Positions 50,812 through 60,327 of a stretch of DNA of 64,000 nucleotides are shown one piece after another; the stretch's first letter is position 1, and every line of letters starts with the position of its first letter. The DNA is from Bacteroidales bacterium (GTDB taxonomy: Bacteria > Bacteroidota > Bacteroidia > Bacteroidales > JAGOPY01). The translations under genes and the position numbers were made by a program. Where the stretch lies: assembly GCA_017991835.1 (NCBI GenBank), contig JAGOPY010000002.1:271662-335661 (forward strand), given 5' to 3'. The notes beneath the pieces were generated by a model, which was given only the letters and a program-made list of their open reading frames with translations, was not told where the DNA came from and did not search any database.

Positions 50812-53800
50812 TTAATGACCTCCTTCATGGTGTTCGTCCGTCATATTTTCGCCGGAAGAATAGACCGGGTAATGACTGCTGTAATTGCGCTTCTTCTCCG
50901 CCGGGTCAATATTCCTGACTTTCGTGACGTAACTGACCGATGGAAGGGTGTGCAGTTGTTCCAGCAACTGGTAGGTCCTGGGATTTTGCGTGATCTTTGC
51001 GATTTCGCTGTTGGGATCGTTGATATCGCCGAACACGATGGCATCGCCCGGGCATGACTGCTGGCATGCCGTCTTGATCTCGCCCTCTCTGACCGGCCGG
51101 CCCTCGTTCTTGGCATTCAGCTTTGCCTCCTGGATACGTTGCACGCACATGGAGCATTTTTCGACCACACCCCTGGAGCGAACCGTTACATCCGGGTTCA
51201 GCACCATCTTCTCCTGTTCGTTGCCCAGGTTGTAGTTAAACCGTTTTTCGTTCGTGTATTCGAACCAGTTAAAGCGGCGGACCCGGTACGGGCAGTTGTT
51301 CATGCAGTAACGTGTCCCGATGCAGCGGTTGTAAGCCATCTGGTTAAGGCCTTCGGAGCTGTGCGGGGTGGCGGCAACCGGGCATACGTTCTCGCATGGC
51401 GCATTGTCGCAATGCTGGCACATGACCGGCATATGCGTCACCTCCGGGTTATCGGCTTCATCCGAGTAATACCTGTCGATCCTGATCCAGTGCATGATCC
51501 GGCGGTTCTTCACCTCCTGCTTGCCGATCACGGCCACATTGTTCTCGGCCTGGCAGGCGATCTCACAGTTGCCGCAACCGATGCAGGCATTCAGGTTGAT
51601 GGCCATGCTCCAGTGGTAATTTTCAAAAACAGGGAGATTGTACAAAGAAAGGTTCTGCTTCATGATATCCTTGTGCATCTCATTGCCCGAATTCGGGTTC
51701 TCTTGCCACTGTTTCAGGGTTGTCTCACGCACGATGGCGCGTCCTTCCATAGTGTGATGGGTCTGCGTTGTGGCCAGTGGGTAGGTCTTCCCGTTAACCT
51801 TTTCGAGTGTGACCGGCATGCCGGCAAACCGGCAGTTAATATTCCGGAAATCAATCAGCGGATAGGCATTTTTCCCGATTCCGTCTGCTACTTTACCGGC
51901 ACTTGTCCTTCCGTAACCGAGCGCAATGCCTATCGTCTCCGGGTGCTGGCCGGGCTGAACCATCACCGGCAATTCGATAGTGTTATTGATTAGCACAACA
52001 TCCTCATTCTTAAGGTTATGCGCTTTGGCATAAGATGGAGCTACACAAACATAGTTGTCCCATACCGATTTGGTGATCGGATCGGGTAACTCCTGCAGCC
52101 AGGGATTATTGGCGTGCTTGCCGGTTCCAAGCCCGATTTTCTCGTAAAGCACAAGTTCCATTCCGGGCGAAGGAATTAACTCCGCGTATTGCAGGTCAAC
52201 ATAGGTGAATTCCGGAATTGAGGATGAAGTGACGTTGATTTCTGCGATGCCATCCTGAAGGCTTTTATTCCAGAATTGATCGAAAGTGATGAGGTCGCTT
52301 TGCTTGGGGAAAATCTCCTTTTCCCAGTAAGCCCGGATGTAATCATAGAATTTAACATCCTGCCCGGCCCACTTGAGCAGGCTTTCCTGGGCTTGTCGGG
52401 TATTGAAGATCGGGTTGATGGCCGGCTGGGCAAGGCTGAAACTGTTTTCCACCGGTTCTGCATCATTCCATGATTCAAGGTAATGATTGTCGGGGCAAAC
52501 ATAGTTGCAAAGACGGGCGGTTTCATCCAGTGTCTCTGAAAATGAAACGGTTAATTCACATTTCTTCAACCCGTTGATGAACTTTTCAGCGGTAAAATGG
52601 TCATATGCGGGGTTGACCCCGAAAACGATAATGGCTTGGTATTCGCCGGCTTCCATCCGGTCTGCAAGTTTAGCCATTGTCTGGTCATGGCCCTGCCTGA
52701 TATTGACATTCGGATAATCAAGTGTCGATCCGTAATTCTCCAGCAAATGGTTTATCGTGTTCACCGTTATCTGGATATGAATGTCGTTGGTTCCGGAAAG
52801 GATGAGTGACTTACCTTTTGCGGCAAGAAGTTCGCCTGCCAGTTCGTCGATATCGACCGGAGAGGCGGCAACATTGACCGGGCTCATATTCGTTCCGGCA
52901 GCCAGTTTGTTATAAAGATTCAGAAGGATCAGATGCTCCTCCGATGGCTTGATCAGGATCCGTTTGTCGGCATTGGAACCTGTAAGCGACATATAGGACT
53001 CGAACTGGATATGTTTCGACATCTTGTTGGTGTCGATCAGTTTTCTTCCCCTGGCATAATCGCGGGCATATTTTATGGGCATCAGGTAATTCCCGAGAAA
53101 ATCGGCATTAAAGCTGACAATCAGTTCCGCTTTATCAAAATGATAGGCTGAAATAGCCCTTTTGTTAAAGTTGCTGACATTCGAATCGATCAGCGCGGAG
53201 GCAGAAATGGGATCATAATAACTCCATTGCAGCGATGGGTATGCCTGTGAGAATTCAAGGATGGCGCTACGGGTCGATGGGCTGATGATTGAATTGCTCA
53301 GGATAAGTATTCTCCCACCGTTATTGCTAATAGTGCGCAGTTTATCCGTTATTTCACGGTCGGCCGTCTGCCAGTCTGTCTCCTGTCCGTCTTTTAACGG
53401 ATTCTTGAGCCGTGCCTGGTCGTACAGGCTTAGCACTGAGGCTTGTACCCTGGCATTAGTACCTCCGTAGGTCAGTTTTGATAAAGTGTTTCCTTCTATT
53501 TTGATGGGCCTTCCTTCCCGGGTTTTGACCAGGATGCTGCAATAATCATGTCCGTCATAAAAAGTTGAAGCATAATAATTGGCGATGCCGGGCGTGATCT
53601 CTTCGGGCTGTGCAAGATAAGGGATAGCTTTCCTTACCGGCATTTCACAACTGTTGGCTAATGCGGCATAGCCTACCGTGAATCCCAGCATTTTCAGAAA
53701 ATCGCGGCGGGTAGGCCTGACAGAATTCTCGTCGATGGTCATGCCTTCCGATCCTGTGATTTTATCCGGTTGCAGTTTTTCCCTGCCATTTTCCAGCGGA

Positions 53801-53853
53801 GCAGTGCCATCAAATTCTTCCAGGCTCCTCCAGTATTTTTTCATTTCATCCAT
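50812..53853 (-). CDS. actB: Alternative complex III subunit ActB (fused molybdopterin-like and Fe-S protein)
   Basis: 1013 residues. A twin-arginine signal (TRRDFLKMLGFTVG, about residues 48-61) sits behind a long N-terminal extension. Residues of about 70-740 form a molybdopterin-oxidoreductase-like domain that in ACIII has no Mo cofactor. From about 755 the ferredoxin-like part binds several Fe-S clusters: CIGCGNCEIACQAENN, CQHCDNAPCENVCPVAA, CIGTRYCMNNCPYR and CSMCVQRI...CQQSCPGDAI. It relays electrons from the quinol site in ActC to the haems of ActA. It lies 21 bp downstream of actA. Confidence 0.95.
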   Translation of the reverse strand: MDEMKKYWRSLEEFDGTAPLENGREKLQPDKITGSEGMTIDENSVRPTRRDFLKMLGFTVGYAALANSCEMPVRKAIPYLAQPEEITPGIANYYASTFYDGHDYCSILVKTREGRPIKIEGNTLSKLTYGGTNARVQASVLSLYDQARLKNPLKDGQETDWQTADREITDKLRTISNNGGRILILSNSIISPSTRSAILEFSQAYPSLQWSYYDPISASALIDSNVSNFNKRAISAYHFDKAELIVSFNADFLGNYLMPIKYARDYARGRKLIDTNKMSKHIQFESYMSLTGSNADKRILIKPSEEHLILLNLYNKLAAGTNMSPVNVAASPVDIDELAGELLAAKGKSLILSGTNDIHIQITVNTINHLLENYGSTLDYPNVNIRQGHDQTMAKLADRMEAGEYQAIIVFGVNPAYDHFTAEKFINGLKKCELTVSFSETLDETARLCNYVCPDNHYLESWNDAEPVENSFSLAQPAINPIFNTRQAQESLLKWAGQDVKFYDYIRAYWEKEIFPKQSDLITFDQFWNKSLQDGIAEINVTSSSIPEFTYVDLQYAELIPSPGMELVLYEKIGLGTGKHANNPWLQELPDPITKSVWDNYVCVAPSYAKAHNLKNEDVVLINNTIELPVMVQPGQHPETIGIALGYGRTSAGKVADGIGKNAYPLIDFRNINCRFAGMPVTLEKVNGKTYPLATTQTHHTMEGRAIVRETTLKQWQENPNSGNEMHKDIMKQNLSLYNLPVFENYHWSMAINLNACIGCGNCEIACQAENNVAVIGKQEVKNRRIMHWIRIDRYYSDEADNPEVTHMPVMCQHCDNAPCENVCPVAATPHSSEGLNQMAYNRCIGTRYCMNNCPYRVRRFNWFEYTNEKRFNYNLGNEQEKMVLNPDVTVRSRGVVEKCSMCVQRIQEAKLNAKNEGRPVREGEIKTACQQSCPGDAIVFGDINDPNSEIAKITQNPRTYQLLEQLHTLPSVSYVTKVRNIDPAEKKRNYSSHYPVYSSGENMTDEHHEGGH

Positions 53854-53874
53854 CTTTTTAATTTCTTTGGGATA

Positions 53875-55056
53875 TTAATAATGGCATTTTGAACATTCCG
53901 TACCGCCCACATCATCCACTGTCACCCGGCTTCTTATTCCGGATTTAAGCTCCTCATGAAGCCGAATGTATTTTTCGTAATAACCGTTTGAAGTGAACTG
54001 AACTTCCGTTGTACGATGGCAGTCGATACACCAGCCCATGCTTAGCATCTGGACCTGTTTGATCCTGTCCATGGTTTTTACATCGCCATGGCATGATGTG
54101 CAATCCACTTTGCCGGCGTTGACATGCTGGGCGTGATTAAAATAGGTATGATCGGGCAGGTTGTGCACCCTGACCCATTCGATCGGCTTGCCCGTTTCCA
54201 GGGCTTTGTAAATCTTATCAATTTCTGTCGTGCCAGAATGACGTCCGGATCTCACAGCCATATGGCAGTTCATACAGAGCTGAACGGACGGGATTCCGGC
54301 ATGCTTGCTTGTCATCACCCCCGTATGGCAGTATTTGCAGTCGATCTTATTGTCGCCGGCGTGTACTTTATGCGAAAAAAGAATGGGCTGATCGGGTGAA
54401 TAGCCCGGCTGGCGGCCGAGATTTCTGGCTTCCACATAAGTGATTTCCGCAATGACGAAGACAGAGATCAGGATAACGATCACATGGACAAAGCGGGCTT
54501 TAATAAGTTTGGTGATGAAAAGGTCGAATAAGGCTACCAGCATGAGAATCAGCGAAATGATAAATGTCGTCCCATATTGCCGGGCATGGTCTTTGTCGTC
54601 GGCAAAGAATTCATCGGGCGCCGCAGTCCCGCTGTCAGTTGTGGTTTCTGTCACACCCGGGGTGGCTGTAGCCTGGTTCGGATCATATCTTTCAATATAA
54701 TCAAGCACGGCATTGATCTGTTCGTCAGTATAGGTTGAAGGAGGCATGGGGACCTTGTTATATTCCTCGAACAGCTTCACAGCGTAAGGATCACCCGACT
54801 GTATCACTTCTTGTGAATTCCGGATAAACCGTATCAGCCATTCCCTGTCATGCCTTTCCGTTACTTTATAAAGGTCCGGCCCAATCAGTTTTCCCTTGCC
54901 AATAGTATGGCATGCACCGCAAATCTGGAATAATTGTGCTCCGTCGGAGGATTGTGCAACCGACTTCCTGGCAAAAAAACAGGAAGAAAAAACGATAGCC
55001 ATGAGCAACAGGGCGGGTAGTAATTTGCGCATGGACAGGCGTAAATATTTATACAT
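53875..55056 (-). CDS. actA: Alternative complex III subunit ActA, hexahaem cytochrome c
   Basis: 393 residues from ATG 55056. The ATG at 55032 would give a more standard signal peptide (MRKLLPALLLMAIVF) and is a good alternative. Six haem sites are visible: CGACH, in an N-terminal monohaem domain, then CKYCH, CMNCH, CTSCH, CIDCH and CSKCH in the pentahaem ActA domain. A membrane helix (about 165-195 and another near 205) separates the two parts. Typical ActA has five haems; the extra N-terminal cytochrome domain is found in many Bacteroidota. It is the first act gene. No consensus promoter is obvious upstream; a TATTTAT-ACAT-ATAAATA palindrome spans the start. Confidence 0.93.
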   Translation of the reverse strand: MYKYLRLSMRKLLPALLLMAIVFSSCFFARKSVAQSSDGAQLFQICGACHTIGKGKLIGPDLYKVTERHDREWLIRFIRNSQEVIQSGDPYAVKLFEEYNKVPMPPSTYTDEQINAVLDYIERYDPNQATATPGVTETTTDSGTAAPDEFFADDKDHARQYGTTFIISLILMLVALFDLFITKLIKARFVHVIVILISVFVIAEITYVEARNLGRQPGYSPDQPILFSHKVHAGDNKIDCKYCHTGVMTSKHAGIPSVQLCMNCHMAVRSGRHSGTTEIDKIYKALETGKPIEWVRVHNLPDHTYFNHAQHVNAGKVDCTSCHGDVKTMDRIKQVQMLSMGWCIDCHRTTEVQFTSNGYYEKYIRLHEELKSGIRSRVTVDDVGGTECSKCHY

Positions 55057-55232
55057 ATAAATACTATTTGGTAAAACCTGTTAAGTGATTGACACCAATA
55101 AATTGATTTACAGCGGGCTTGGTAAATACAATAAAAAATTATATCCGCAGTAAATTCCGTGGATAAAAATAGAAATAAAATTATAGAATGAAAAGAGGGA
55201 GAAAAAATTAAATCAGGTACAATTATTAAACG

Positions 55233-56051
55233 CTACCAGCTCCCGCCAGCACCGCCACCGCCGAATGATCCGCCGCCGAAACCGCCAAAACCGCCGCCGC
55301 CGCTTCCTCCGCCCCAGCCTCCAAAACTGCCTCCGCCACTGCGGAAATCTCCCCACGAACCCCGACCGCCACGGTTATTCATCATCGAGGCCAGCCACAG
55401 CGCGGTCCAGAAGGAAGTGCCTTTGCTGCCTGTTGTGTAATGACGCCCCGAATTGCCGCGCATGAAGATCAGGATGAGCACAATGATAATGATAGGTATA
55501 ATGATCCCTGCAATGGAACCGCCTTGTTGTTTTTCGTATTGTTCTGCCGTATATTCACCTTTGACCAGCGACATTAACGTGTTGACTGCCTGGTCTATCC
55601 CGGAATAATAATCACCATTCTTAAAATGAGGGATCATCTCCATTTCAACGATCCGTTTCGTCAGGCCATCCGGTACGGCTCCTTCCAGCCCATAGCCTAC
55701 GGAGATGCGCGCCTGGCCGCTCTCATTGCCTATGCGCGGCTTGACCAGCACCACAATTCCATTATTCTTCCCTTTTTGGCCTACTCCCCATTTTTCACCT
55801 ACCCTGTCGGCAAATTCCTCTTTTGTCATTCCGTTAAGAGACTTGACCAGAAACACCATGATCTGGGTGGATGTGCTGTCGTTGAAATCTACCAGTTTCC
55901 TCTCGAGTAGTCTTTCCTGGTTATCATTCAGCAGTCCTGCAAAATCGTTGACGAGACGAGGTGGTGACATCGGTTCGGGAATATCCTGTCCTGTCAGAAC
56001 GTTGCTTAGGAGGATCATCCCCGTAAAAAATAAACTGAATATACGTTTCAT
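55233..56051 (-). CDS. TPM-domain (YgcG-like) membrane protein with Gly-rich tail
   Basis: 272 residues from ATG 56051, which begins a clear signal peptide (MKRIFSLFFTGMILLSNVLTG); an earlier in-frame start would overlap the upstream gene. The TPM domain (about 30-170) has LVNDFAGLLNDNQERLLERKL, TQIMVFLVKSLNG and NGIVVLVKP...GYGLEGAVPD. A membrane helix follows (GIIIPIIIIVLILIFM, about 185-200), then an extreme Gly-rich tail (GGGSFGGWGGGSGGGG) ending GGSW. Related proteins are linked to membrane quality control and often occur with LemA, as here. Function is not proven. Confidence 0.88.
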   Translation of the reverse strand: MKRIFSLFFTGMILLSNVLTGQDIPEPMSPPRLVNDFAGLLNDNQERLLERKLVDFNDSTSTQIMVFLVKSLNGMTKEEFADRVGEKWGVGQKGKNNGIVVLVKPRIGNESGQARISVGYGLEGAVPDGLTKRIVEMEMIPHFKNGDYYSGIDQAVNTLMSLVKGEYTAEQYEKQQGGSIAGIIIPIIIIVLILIFMRGNSGRHYTTGSKGTSFWTALWLASMMNNRGGRGSWGDFRSGGGSFGGWGGGSGGGGFGGFGGGSFGGGGAGGSW

Positions 56052-56061
56052 ATTAAACCTG

Positions 56062-56505
56062 TTAATCACCGAAACTGATCTCGTCCGATAATTCATTGAC
56101 ATCTCCCCGCTGGTATGGGAAGTGATTTTTAAGCTTTTCTCCGACTATTCCTATCGCTTCTATAAGTCCTTGTGTAAAGTGATTTTCGCGGAAATGGTTG
56201 AGCATCATATGCTTCAGGTCATCCCAAAAAGCTTCGGGGACCACTGCGTTAATGCCGGTGTCGCCGATTACGGCAAAGCGGCGGTTTTTAACTGCAAGGT
56301 AGAAAAGAACACCATTACGCTTCTCGGTCCTGTGCATCCCCATTTGCCTGAAAATAAAGGCTGCCCGGTCAAGGACATCTCCTTTGCAGGTGGTTTCAAT
56401 GTGAACCCGGATCTCCCCCGAAGTGTCCAGTTCTGCATTCAGAATGGCATGCCGGAGATCTTCCCTTTGTTCCTTGTCAATAAAATCTTTGGCTGTTTTA
56501 ACCAT
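56062..56505 (-). CDS. Cytoplasmic TPM-domain protein
   Basis: 147 residues, one TPM domain of the shorter YgcG-C type. LDTSGEIRVHIETTCKG, AAFIFRQMGMHRTEKRNGVLFYLAVKNRRFAVIGDTGI and the closing LIEAIGIVGEKL are the family core (seen in parts). There is no signal peptide or membrane helix, so it should act in the cytoplasm or at the membrane face. It lies between lemA and the membrane TPM gene with tight spacing (25 and 10 bp), so the three form an operon. Function is unknown. Confidence 0.87.
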   Translation of the reverse strand: MVKTAKDFIDKEQREDLRHAILNAELDTSGEIRVHIETTCKGDVLDRAAFIFRQMGMHRTEKRNGVLFYLAVKNRRFAVIGDTGINAVVPEAFWDDLKHMMLNHFRENHFTQGLIEAIGIVGEKLKNHFPYQRGDVNELSDEISFGD

Positions 56506-56530
56506 GTCGTGATCCCTGTAAAATAGTTCC

Positions 56531-57133
56531 TTAGAATTTCACCTCTGGCACCTTGTCAGCGCCCTCTGCCGCTTTGAAATAAGGCTTGTCGTCGAAGCCG
56601 AACAAACTGGCGAATATCCTGGCAGGAAATTTACGGATATAAACGTTGTACGTTTTGGTTGCATCGTTGAATTTCATCCTTTCATTGGCAATCCGGTTCT
56701 CAGTGCCTTCAAGCTGGGCTTGCAGTTCCAGAAAATTCTGGTTTGCTTTCAGATCGGGATACTTCTCAACCACAACCAGCAGTCTGGAGAGGGCTGAACT
56801 CAACCCATCCTGTGCCTGTTGAAACTGGGATAGGGTTTGTTCGTTAAGGTTTTCTGCAGAAATGTTCACCGAAGTGGCTTTCGAGCGGGCTTCAATTACC
56901 TGGGTCAGCGTTTCTTTCTCAAATTCAGCATAACCCTTTACCGTGTTTACCAAATTGGGAATCAGGTCGGCACGACGCTGATAGACATTCTCCACCTGCG
57001 ACCAGGCAGAAGTGACCCCTTCGTCGTACGAAACCATCTTGTTGTAAGTGGGTACGGCAGTAAGCAATGCGATGACGACAAACAGCCCCAGGACCACAAA
57101 TACAACGATCAATGCAACTAATGATTTGTTCAT
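56531..57133 (-). CDS. lemA: LemA family protein
   Basis: 200 residues. A single N-terminal helix (about 6-28, VALIVVFVVLGLFVVIALLTAV) anchors a long helical domain with YNKMVSYDEGVTSAWSQVENVYQRRADLIPNLVNTVKGYA (hallmark parts WSQVENVYQRR and LIPNLVNTVKG) and a closing FNDATKTYNVYIRKFPARIFASLFGF. LemA proteins are membrane anchored with unknown role, and are often co-encoded with TPM proteins. It is the first gene of this three-gene operon. Confidence 0.95.
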   Translation of the reverse strand: MNKSLVALIVVFVVLGLFVVIALLTAVPTYNKMVSYDEGVTSAWSQVENVYQRRADLIPNLVNTVKGYAEFEKETLTQVIEARSKATSVNISAENLNEQTLSQFQQAQDGLSSALSRLLVVVEKYPDLKANQNFLELQAQLEGTENRIANERMKFNDATKTYNVYIRKFPARIFASLFGFDDKPYFKAAEGADKVPEVKF

Positions 57134-57188
57134 GTTTTTAAGATATTAATATTTTGCTAAACTACTAATTTTCACTTTACTATTAATT

Positions 57189-57243
57189 TTTCACTCTTCA
57201 ATCTTCACTCTTCACTCTTTACTCTTCAATCTTCACCCTTCAC
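57189..57243. repeat. Short tandem repeat between lemA and htpG
   Basis: Degenerate CACTCTT/CAATCTT units of 7-8 bp run up to the htpG stop codon at 57244. Confidence 0.8.
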
Positions 57244-59148
57244 TTATTTCATCATCTCCACGCTTCTTCTGATAAATGCCGCCAGCTTTTCTCCTTTCAG
57301 CAGGTTCTGCGAAACCAGCGCCAGGTCGTATAAGTGGCTGACGATTTTGTCTTTTTCTTCGTCCTTCTGCTGATCAAGGATGTTCTGCATTATCGGGTGA
57401 TTAACATTTACGACCAGGTTGTAAAACTCCGGCATATTTCCAAGGCCCATGTATCCGCCGCCCAGGGCCGACATATCTTTCATCCTCCGCATAAATTCCG
57501 GCTGGACGACCAGGAAAGGGACTTCCGTTTCACTCAGGTTCTCAAAGACAACAGTGAACTTCTCCTTTTCAATATTTTTTTCAATAATACTCTTCAACGT
57601 CTCTTTTTGCGGATCATCCAGTTTCGAAATTCCCTGGTCTTCTTTTTTGATCAGGTTGTCCACTGTGTCGGAGTCGACGCGGCGGAAAAGGGTGTCCTGC
57701 AATTTATGTTCAAGCGTGTTGATGAAATGATTATCGAGGATGCCGTCCATGATCATGACATCGTATCCCCGGCCGGTAGCCGCCTGGATAAAGCTGTGCT
57801 GTTCATCCTTATTGCTGGCATAAAGATAGATGATCTTGTTGTCTTTGTCTTTCTGCGACGGTTCGACGAGAGTCTTATACTCTTCCGGGGTGAAATATTT
57901 CCCGTCATTGTTCTTGAACAGGACAAAGGAGGTGGCCTTTTCATAGAACTTTTCTTCCGTGATCATGCCATATTCGATGAACACCTTGATATCGTCCCAT
58001 TTCGCTTCGAAAGCCGGCCTGTCTTTTTTAAACAACTCCTCGAGCTTCTCTGACACCTTTTTCATGATATAGCCGGATATCTTCTTTACATTGGAATCGC
58101 TCTGAAGATAGGATCGGGATACGTTCAGGGGAATGTCGGGCGAGTCGATCACTCCATGCAATAATGTAAGAAACTCAGGAACAATTCCTTCAACGGAGTC
58201 GGTGACAAAGACCTGGTTGGAATAAAGCTGGATCTTGTCCTTCTGGATCTCGACGTTACGCTTTACTTTGGGAAAATAAAGAATTCCGGTGAGATTGAAC
58301 GGGTAGTCGACATTGAGGTGGATCTGGAAAAGGGGTTCCTCAAAGTTCATGGGATAAAGTTCCCGGTAGAACTTTTTGTAATCCTCATCGGTGCAATCTG
58401 TTGGCTTTTTCTTCCAGAGAGGATCAGGGTTATTGATGATCCTGGGCTTCTCAACCTGGACCTCCTTGTCGTGCCCATGTTCATCTTTCTCACCCTCCAC
58501 TTTTTCCCAGGTCTTCTCCATTCCGAACTGGATCGGTACCGGCAGGAACCGGGAGTATTTCTTCAATATTTCGAGGATCCGGCTTTCCTCCAAAAACTCT
58601 TTGTTCTCGTCATCAATATAAACAACCACATCCGTCCCGCGATCTTTCCGTTCGGATTCGGTCATGATATAATCGGGGCTGCCGTCACATTCCCATTTTA
58701 CCCCTTTGGTCTGTCCGCCTTTCTTATAGGTCTTGGTCAGGACTTCGACTTTTTTGCCCACCATGAACGAAGAATAAAAACCCAGGCCGAAATGACCGAT
58801 GATGGCATTGCGCTCCGCTTCGCTTTTCGTTTTGAATTTTTTGACAAATTCTTCGGCACTTGAAAAAGCGATCTGGTTGATGTATTTATCTACCTCCTCG
58901 GCGGTCATACCAATGCCCCGGTCCTTAACGGTCAGTGTTCCCGCCTTTTTATCGACTTCGATTTTGATGGTGAGATCGCCGAGATCATCTTTAAAAGTTC
59001 CGACAGATGCCAGTGTTTTAAGTTTCTGAGTAGCATCAACCGCATTGGAAACCAACTCCCTCAAAAAAATTTCATGATCGGAATAAAGAAATTTCTTGAT
59101 AATGGGAAAAATGTTTTCAGTCTGAACGTTGATCTTTCCAGTTTGCAT
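57244..59148 (-). CDS. htpG: Hsp90-family chaperone HtpG
   Basis: 634 residues. The N-terminal ATPase domain (about 1-220) has LRELVSNAVDATQKL with the catalytic Glu and ATP-binding Asn, KDRGIGMTAEEVDKYINQIAFSSAEEF and GHFGLGFYSSFMV. The middle domain includes the catalytic-loop Arg in PLNVSRSYLQSD (near residue 350), and the C-terminal dimerisation domain ends without an MEEVD tail, as in bacteria. It folds and remodels client proteins in an ATP-dependent way. It stands alone, divergent from ilvE. The 149-bp gap to ilvE holds no clear heat-shock element. Confidence 0.96.
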   Translation of the reverse strand: MQTGKINVQTENIFPIIKKFLYSDHEIFLRELVSNAVDATQKLKTLASVGTFKDDLGDLTIKIEVDKKAGTLTVKDRGIGMTAEEVDKYINQIAFSSAEEFVKKFKTKSEAERNAIIGHFGLGFYSSFMVGKKVEVLTKTYKKGGQTKGVKWECDGSPDYIMTESERKDRGTDVVVYIDDENKEFLEESRILEILKKYSRFLPVPIQFGMEKTWEKVEGEKDEHGHDKEVQVEKPRIINNPDPLWKKKPTDCTDEDYKKFYRELYPMNFEEPLFQIHLNVDYPFNLTGILYFPKVKRNVEIQKDKIQLYSNQVFVTDSVEGIVPEFLTLLHGVIDSPDIPLNVSRSYLQSDSNVKKISGYIMKKVSEKLEELFKKDRPAFEAKWDDIKVFIEYGMITEEKFYEKATSFVLFKNNDGKYFTPEEYKTLVEPSQKDKDNKIIYLYASNKDEQHSFIQAATGRGYDVMIMDGILDNHFINTLEHKLQDTLFRRVDSDTVDNLIKKEDQGISKLDDPQKETLKSIIEKNIEKEKFTVVFENLSETEVPFLVVQPEFMRRMKDMSALGGGYMGLGNMPEFYNLVVNVNHPIMQNILDQQKDEEKDKIVSHLYDLALVSQNLLKGEKLAAFIRRSVEMMK

Positions 59149-59297
59149 AATGAGAAGATTTTGGCGGTTTTTTTATCAAAGTGCATACCGAAATCAGTAG
59201 CTGACAATTTGACGGGAATATTTTTGTCTGCCGGTTGCTGAAAAATTTCTAATTTAGCCCTGTTAAAAACCAAACTATATATATAAAACTAGATACT

Positions 59298-60320
59298 ATG
59301 GAAACGATCAACTGGGGAGAACTGCCATTCGGTTATTTCAAGACCGATTACAATGTAAGATGTTACTATCGGAACGGAAAATGGGGAGAGATCGAAGTTT
59401 CATCCTCCGAATACATCAACATTCATATTGCGGCTACGTGCCTGCATTATGGCCAGGAGGCCTTTGAAGGGATGAAAGCTTTCAGGGGTAAAGACGGGAA
59501 AGTCAGGATTTTCCGCTGGAAGGACAATGCCAAACGGATGCGGGATTCCGCGAATGGGATCATGATGGAACCGGTGCCGGAAGACATTTTTGAGCAGTCA
59601 ATCATGACGGCCCTTCGGATGAATGTTAAATATGTCCCGCCATACGGAACAGGCGCCGCTTTGTATTTCCGGCCATTAACCATTGGCACGGGCCCCCAGG
59701 TAGGTGTGAAACCGGCGACCGAATACTTGTTCATGGTTTTCGTCGGACCGGTCGGCCCCTATTTTAAAGAAGGATTCAAACCCGTTTGCGTGCAGTTGTT
59801 GCGCGATTATGACCGTGCGGCGCCACTGGGCACCGGTCATATCAAAGTCGGCGGAAACTATGCCGCCAGCCTGGCACCGGCTGCCAGGGCCAAGGAAGAA
59901 GGATGTTCCACCGTGTTGTTCCTCGATGCAAAAGAAAAGAAATACATCGATGAAGCGGGCCCTGCCAACTTCTTCGGAATCAAAGGAAATACATATGTAA
60001 CCCCCGAATCGCATACCATTCTCCCATCGATCACCAACAAAAGCCTCCAGGTACTGGCTAAAGAAATGGGACTGAACGTGGAGGTGCGAAAGGTGGCTGT
60101 TGAAGAACTGGCTGAATTTGATGAGGTGGGCGCTTGCGGAACCGCAGCCATTATTTCGCCCATCAAGCAAATCCATGACCGCGAAACAGGCCAGATCTAT
60201 AAATTTTGCCCGGATGGCAATGCGGGCCCCGTCTCTACAAAACTCTACAATAAACTACGCGCCATTCAGTACGGCGAAGAACCGGACACACACGGGTGGT
60301 GTACGATCGTTGAACTCTGA
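59298..60320 (+). CDS. ilvE: Branched-chain amino acid aminotransferase
   Basis: 340 residues, fold type IV PLP enzyme of the BCAT type II (mitochondrial-like) length. The PLP Lys is in GHIKVGGNYAASLAPA, and LHYGQEAFEGMKAFRG, YFRPLTIGTG, IDEAGPANFF and EVGACGTAAIISPI are family-specific segments. It transaminates leucine, isoleucine and valine with 2-oxoglutarate. TTTG at 59233-59236 and TAATTTAG about 22 bases on resemble a degenerate promoter. The following flavoprotein gene starts within 10 bases of the stop. Confidence 0.95.
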   Translation: METINWGELPFGYFKTDYNVRCYYRNGKWGEIEVSSSEYINIHIAATCLHYGQEAFEGMKAFRGKDGKVRIFRWKDNAKRMRDSANGIMMEPVPEDIFEQSIMTALRMNVKYVPPYGTGAALYFRPLTIGTGPQVGVKPATEYLFMVFVGPVGPYFKEGFKPVCVQLLRDYDRAAPLGTGHIKVGGNYAASLAPAARAKEEGCSTVLFLDAKEKKYIDEAGPANFFGIKGNTYVTPESHTILPSITNKSLQVLAKEMGLNVEVRKVAVEELAEFDEVGACGTAAIISPIKQIHDRETGQIYKFCPDGNAGPVSTKLYNKLRAIQYGEEPDTHGWCTIVEL

Positions 60321-60327
60321 TCCGGAG